In this document: piece after piece, positions 61,408-64,000 of the stretch | Numbering within the stretch: the stretch's first letter is position 1 | Layout of the letters: each line of letters begins with the position of its first letter | Source of the DNA: Solwaraspora sp. WMMA2065 | GTDB lineage: Bacteria; Actinomycetota; Actinomycetes; Mycobacteriales; Micromonosporaceae | DNA length: 64,000 nt | Direction of reading: 5' to 3' | NCBI RefSeq assembly: GCF_030345075.1 | Contig: NZ_CP128361.1 | Coordinates: 3,100,001-3,164,000 of the forward strand | Notes under the pieces: generated by a model | Told to the model about the DNA's origin: nothing | Seen by the model: the letters and a program-made list of their open reading frames with translations, nothing else | Databases searched by the model: none | Program-made: the position numbers and the translations under genes

Positions 61408-62703
61408 TCAGTAACCACCTTCCGGCATACGGGCACGCTTGTCCACGAGATCGCGGGTCGCACCGTCCAACGCTTCGAGAAGAAAATTGACGTCCGAGTC
61501 ACTCAGGATCGCGGGCGGCGTGAAGCGCACGACCGAGCTGCCGTTCATCGAGTGGTTTCCGACGATCCCGTGGTTGAACAGCTCGATGAGCAGTTCGCCA
61601 GCAAGTCCGGCTTCCACCAACTCGATGCCGATCAGCAGCCCTTCACCTCGTACGTCCACCACCAGCTCCGGGCAGTTGGCCGTCACGATCCGGCGTATCT
61701 CGGGCAGTAGGCGATGCCCGATCTCCATCGCCCGCGTGACCAGCCGCCCCTCTTTGATCGCCTGAATGGCACCGCGCACCGCGGCCATCAGCACAGGCGC
61801 GCCGGAAAAGGTGCCGGTGTGCAGGTACGGATCCTTGTCGAAGGGGCGGAAGGCGTTACGGCTGGCCAGCGCCGCGGAGACCGGCAGCAGTCCGCCGCCG
61901 AGCGCCTTGCCGACCAGCAGCACGTCGGGTACCACACCGGCTAGGTCCGCCCCCCACCAGTGGCCGAGCCGGCCCATCCCGGTCTGCACCTCGTCCAGGA
62001 TGAGGAAGCCCTGGTAGCGCTGACACAGCGTGGCCACCCTGCGCAGGTAGTCCGAGGGCGGAATGATCACTCCACCCTCACCCTGCACCGGCTCGACGAT
62101 GAAGCAGACCTCTCCTGGGTGGGCGGCGAGTTCGCGTTCGACCGCCCCGGTGTCGCCGTAGGGGACCCGGGTCACTCCGGGCAGCAGCGGCTCGAAAGGC
62201 CTGCGGTAGACCTCCTTTCCGCTGGCTGACAGGGCTCCCATGGTCTTGCCGTGGTAGCCCTGGTGCGTGGCGACGATACGACGCTTACCGTGACTGCGAG
62301 CCAGCTTCAGGCCGGTCTCGACAGCCTCCGCACCGGAGAGCGCGAAGTGCACACGGTCCAGGCCCTTCGGGGCCACGGAGATCAGCGCCTCCGCAGCGGC
62401 GGCGACGGTCGGCTCGAGCAGGATCCGGGTGGCGATGGGATGGCGGTGCAGTTGCTCTAGGACGGCGTTCATCACCGTCGGGTGCCGGGCACCCATGATG
62501 AAGACGCCGTAACCGCCGCAGTTGAGAAACCGTTCGCCATCGCTGGTCTCCAGCCACGCGCCGGACGACCCGACCTCCATGTGTGACCCGAACAGTTCGG
62601 CCAGGGTCGCCCTCCCCTTGCTCAGGTGAGCCCGGTAGAGATCCAGAGTGCGCCGTTCGGCGCCGGCGCCGGGCAGTTCGACAGCTGGTCCGACCATGGT
62701 CAT
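61408..62703 (-). CDS. Class III PLP aminotransferase
   Basis: A 431-residue fold-type I class III (omega) transaminase. LILDEVQTGMGRLG contains the Asp that contacts PLP, and the Schiff-base lysine is in LLVGKALGGGLLPVSA; HQGYHGKTMGALSASG and HTGTFSGAPV are family landmarks. Such enzymes convert aldehydes or ketones into primary amines. The ATG at 62703 follows a perfect GGAGGTGA at 5 bases; a GTG 9 bases upstream overlaps that site and is rejected. The tail ends in MPEGGY. It is the natural source of an amine for the N-oxidising genes downstream, likely on a fatty aldehyde. Confidence 0.9.
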   Translation of the reverse strand: MTMVGPAVELPGAGAERRTLDLYRAHLSKGRATLAELFGSHMEVGSSGAWLETSDGERFLNCGGYGVFIMGARHPTVMNAVLEQLHRHPIATRILLEPTVAAAAEALISVAPKGLDRVHFALSGAEAVETGLKLARSHGKRRIVATHQGYHGKTMGALSASGKEVYRRPFEPLLPGVTRVPYGDTGAVERELAAHPGEVCFIVEPVQGEGGVIIPPSDYLRRVATLCQRYQGFLILDEVQTGMGRLGHWWGADLAGVVPDVLLVGKALGGGLLPVSAALASRNAFRPFDKDPYLHTGTFSGAPVLMAAVRGAIQAIKEGRLVTRAMEIGHRLLPEIRRIVTANCPELVVDVRGEGLLIGIELVEAGLAGELLIELFNHGIVGNHSMNGSSVVRFTPPAILSDSDVNFLLEALDGATRDLVDKRARMPEGGY

Positions 62704-62737
62704 GCCGTTCACCTCCGATCGTTGTTGTCCGCGCCGG

Positions 62738-63877
62738 TCAGGACAGCACCAGCGGCCGGCCTGCGAAGTAGTCGACCAGCGGCTCAGCCGCGCTGGCCTG
62801 CGATGGCGGATGGAATGCCAGTGGCCGGGCCGCAGCGGTCAAGTAGGCGTCGTCGCTCGACGTGATGAAGGACATGCCGCCGGACAGTTCGACCGCGAGA
62901 TCGGTGGCCTGCCGGATGGCGTCCTGGGCCGCGTACCGGGCGATCAGGACCGCCGCCACCGCCTCGTCTCCATCGACGCCATCAAGGACTGCTCGGGCCA
63001 CTCCCTCGACCCCGGCGATCGCCGACTCCAACCGGATCGTCATCCTCGCCCGGTCGGTGACGGATCCGCGGCCGTTTGCAAGCACCCGTTCGACGAGTGC
63101 GCTGGCCGCCCCGAGATAGACCGAGGTAATCATCAGCTCGAACCAGACGAAGCCGGCGGTTTGCAGATCGTCGAGCCGGTCCGGGTCGTCCGGTGCGGTC
63201 CGGATGACGAGGTCCTCCGGCACGTGGACGTCGGCCAGTCGCACCTCGTTACTCTCGGCGCCGGCCAGCACGTACGTCGACCAGAACGGGTGCACTGACA
63301 CGCCGGGACTGTCGGCGGGTATCAGCAGTACGGCGAGGCTCGGCCGGCCGTCCACATCCGGCACCGCCGCGCTGGCGGTAAGCAGATCCATCGACGTCGA
63401 CAGGCTGCACGGCTTCTTGCCACCACTGACCAGGTAGCCACCGGACACCGGACGGGCACTAACGCTCGGCGTCAGGATGTTCGCATTCGGGCGGCCCTCG
63501 GCCCAGCCCGAGGCCATCAGCAACCCTTCCGGCGCCATCCTGCCCAGCAGCGACAGCTGGGTCCCGGTGAGCCGGCCGGCTGTTCCGGCCAAGGCGAAGA
63601 GCATCGCGGCGGTGAAATGGTGCATCGTCACAGCCGCCCCCAGAGACGGTGTGTACGCCGAGATGGCGCGGATCACCCGGACGGCGTCGAGCGCGTCGGC
63701 GCCCGCGCCCCCGTACGCCTCAGGTACCAACAGCCCCGCACCACCGTGGGCCCGGTACGTCTTGATCGACGTGGCCTGAGCGGATTCGTGGACGGACAGC
63801 GAGGTGTCGGCGAGCGCTCCGCACAGCCCTGGATGGAACTTCTCGCATGCTGCGCGCGCGATGTCGAGAGACCGCAT
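62738..63877 (-). CDS. Acyl-CoA-dehydrogenase-fold flavoprotein (possible amine N-hydroxylase)
   Basis: A 379-residue protein with the acyl-CoA-dehydrogenase fold: an N-terminal helical domain (LLVPEAYGGAGADALDAVRVIRAI), a middle beta domain (YLVSGGKKPCSLSTSMDLL) and a C-terminal helical bundle ending in LAVELSGGMSFITSSDDAYLTAA. The usual CoA-dehydrogenase catalytic Glu is not evident, and the C-terminal arrangement resembles group D flavin monooxygenases, the family of the amine N-hydroxylase VlmH. It would use reduced flavin from the reductase at 59730. ATG start with GGGGGAG upstream. It is the first recognised gene of the long minus-strand run; 123 bp follow to the window edge. Confidence 0.8.
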   Translation of the reverse strand: MRSLDIARAACEKFHPGLCGALADTSLSVHESAQATSIKTYRAHGGAGLLVPEAYGGAGADALDAVRVIRAISAYTPSLGAAVTMHHFTAAMLFALAGTAGRLTGTQLSLLGRMAPEGLLMASGWAEGRPNANILTPSVSARPVSGGYLVSGGKKPCSLSTSMDLLTASAAVPDVDGRPSLAVLLIPADSPGVSVHPFWSTYVLAGAESNEVRLADVHVPEDLVIRTAPDDPDRLDDLQTAGFVWFELMITSVYLGAASALVERVLANGRGSVTDRARMTIRLESAIAGVEGVARAVLDGVDGDEAVAAVLIARYAAQDAIRQATDLAVELSGGMSFITSSDDAYLTAAARPLAFHPPSQASAAEPLVDYFAGRPLVLS

Positions 63878-64000
63878 TCGGTTTCAGCTCCCCCTGTAAC
63901 ATGTGTCCGGTGTGGATGACTAGTCTCCGACGCCGAGCCCGGACGGAGTTCACTCGCCGAAGACAGCGGTCCGCGGCCGGATGCCATCAGCCAGGCTCAC
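63878..64000. other. Window edge, upstream region of the terminal flavoprotein gene
   Basis: The last 123 bp contain no credible gene. They are probably the leader or promoter region of the minus-strand operon starting at 63877. No operator copy of the TTACCT-N3-AGGTAA type is present. Confidence 0.5.

Noticed and set aside
1-64000. CRISPR arrays, tRNA or rRNA genes, replication origins and prophage attachment sites.
   Set aside because: None was recognised. Apart from the short repeats listed, no regularly spaced repeats or cloverleaf-like sequences were seen by eye; a dedicated tRNA/CRISPR scan would be decisive.

Overview
The window is a high-GC actinobacterial chromosome segment, most probably from a Micromonosporaceae-type organism. 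This is inferred from the very high GC at third codon positions, frequent GTG starts, TGATG and ATGA translational coupling, and the mix of cobamide, arabinose and modular natural-product genes. No rRNA or tRNA gene was found to name the genus.

Region 1 (1-10.5 kb) is core metabolism: the 3' end of a GH15 glycosidase; cobamide genes (fused siroheme/SUMT enzyme, cobT, a cobC-type aminotransferase, a cobB that lacks the usual amidotransferase cysteine); a class A penicillin-binding protein; a SURF1 protein; and an APC permease. Region 2 (10.5-25.4 kb) is a complete L-arabinose locus. A long minus-strand operon (binding protein, ATPase, two permeases, araB, araD, araA) diverges from a LacI-type regulator. 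A second sugar ABC importer lies downstream of the regulator. Operator-like palindromes sit in both control regions and strong hairpins end the transcription units.

Region 3 (25.4-63.9 kb) is one large, mosaic natural-product cluster. On its left are a stand-alone condensation-like protein, a C-A-T-TE NRPS fused to an MFS exporter, an acyl-adenylating enzyme, a C-A-T NRPS and a carrier protein. An IS982-type element separates these from a lipid/polyketide half. That half has an InhA-like enoyl reductase and MaoC dehydratase, a SnoaL-like protein, a second MFS exporter, two thioesterases, a luciferase-like oxidoreductase, an acyl ligase, a KS-AT-DH-(remnant ER)-KR-ACP PKS, a membrane desaturase, discrete KS, ACP and KAS III proteins, and a final block of nitrogen/oxidation genes. 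The final block holds a VlmB-like ferritin-fold diiron protein, a flavin reductase, a small His-containing membrane protein, a SRPBCC protein, a class III aminotransferase and an acyl-CoA-dehydrogenase-fold flavoprotein.

Working model (inference): discrete FAS/PKS enzymes build an unsaturated acyl chain, the aminotransferase installs an amine, the flavin and diiron enzymes oxidise the nitrogen (as in the valanimycin-type azoxy pathway), and the NRPS proteins attach amino acids, with Asp-like and tentatively Gly-like codes. Two thioesterase active sites in the cluster have Cys instead of Ser. A MmyB-type regulator and three copies of the palindrome TTACCT-N3-AGGTAA look like the local control circuit.
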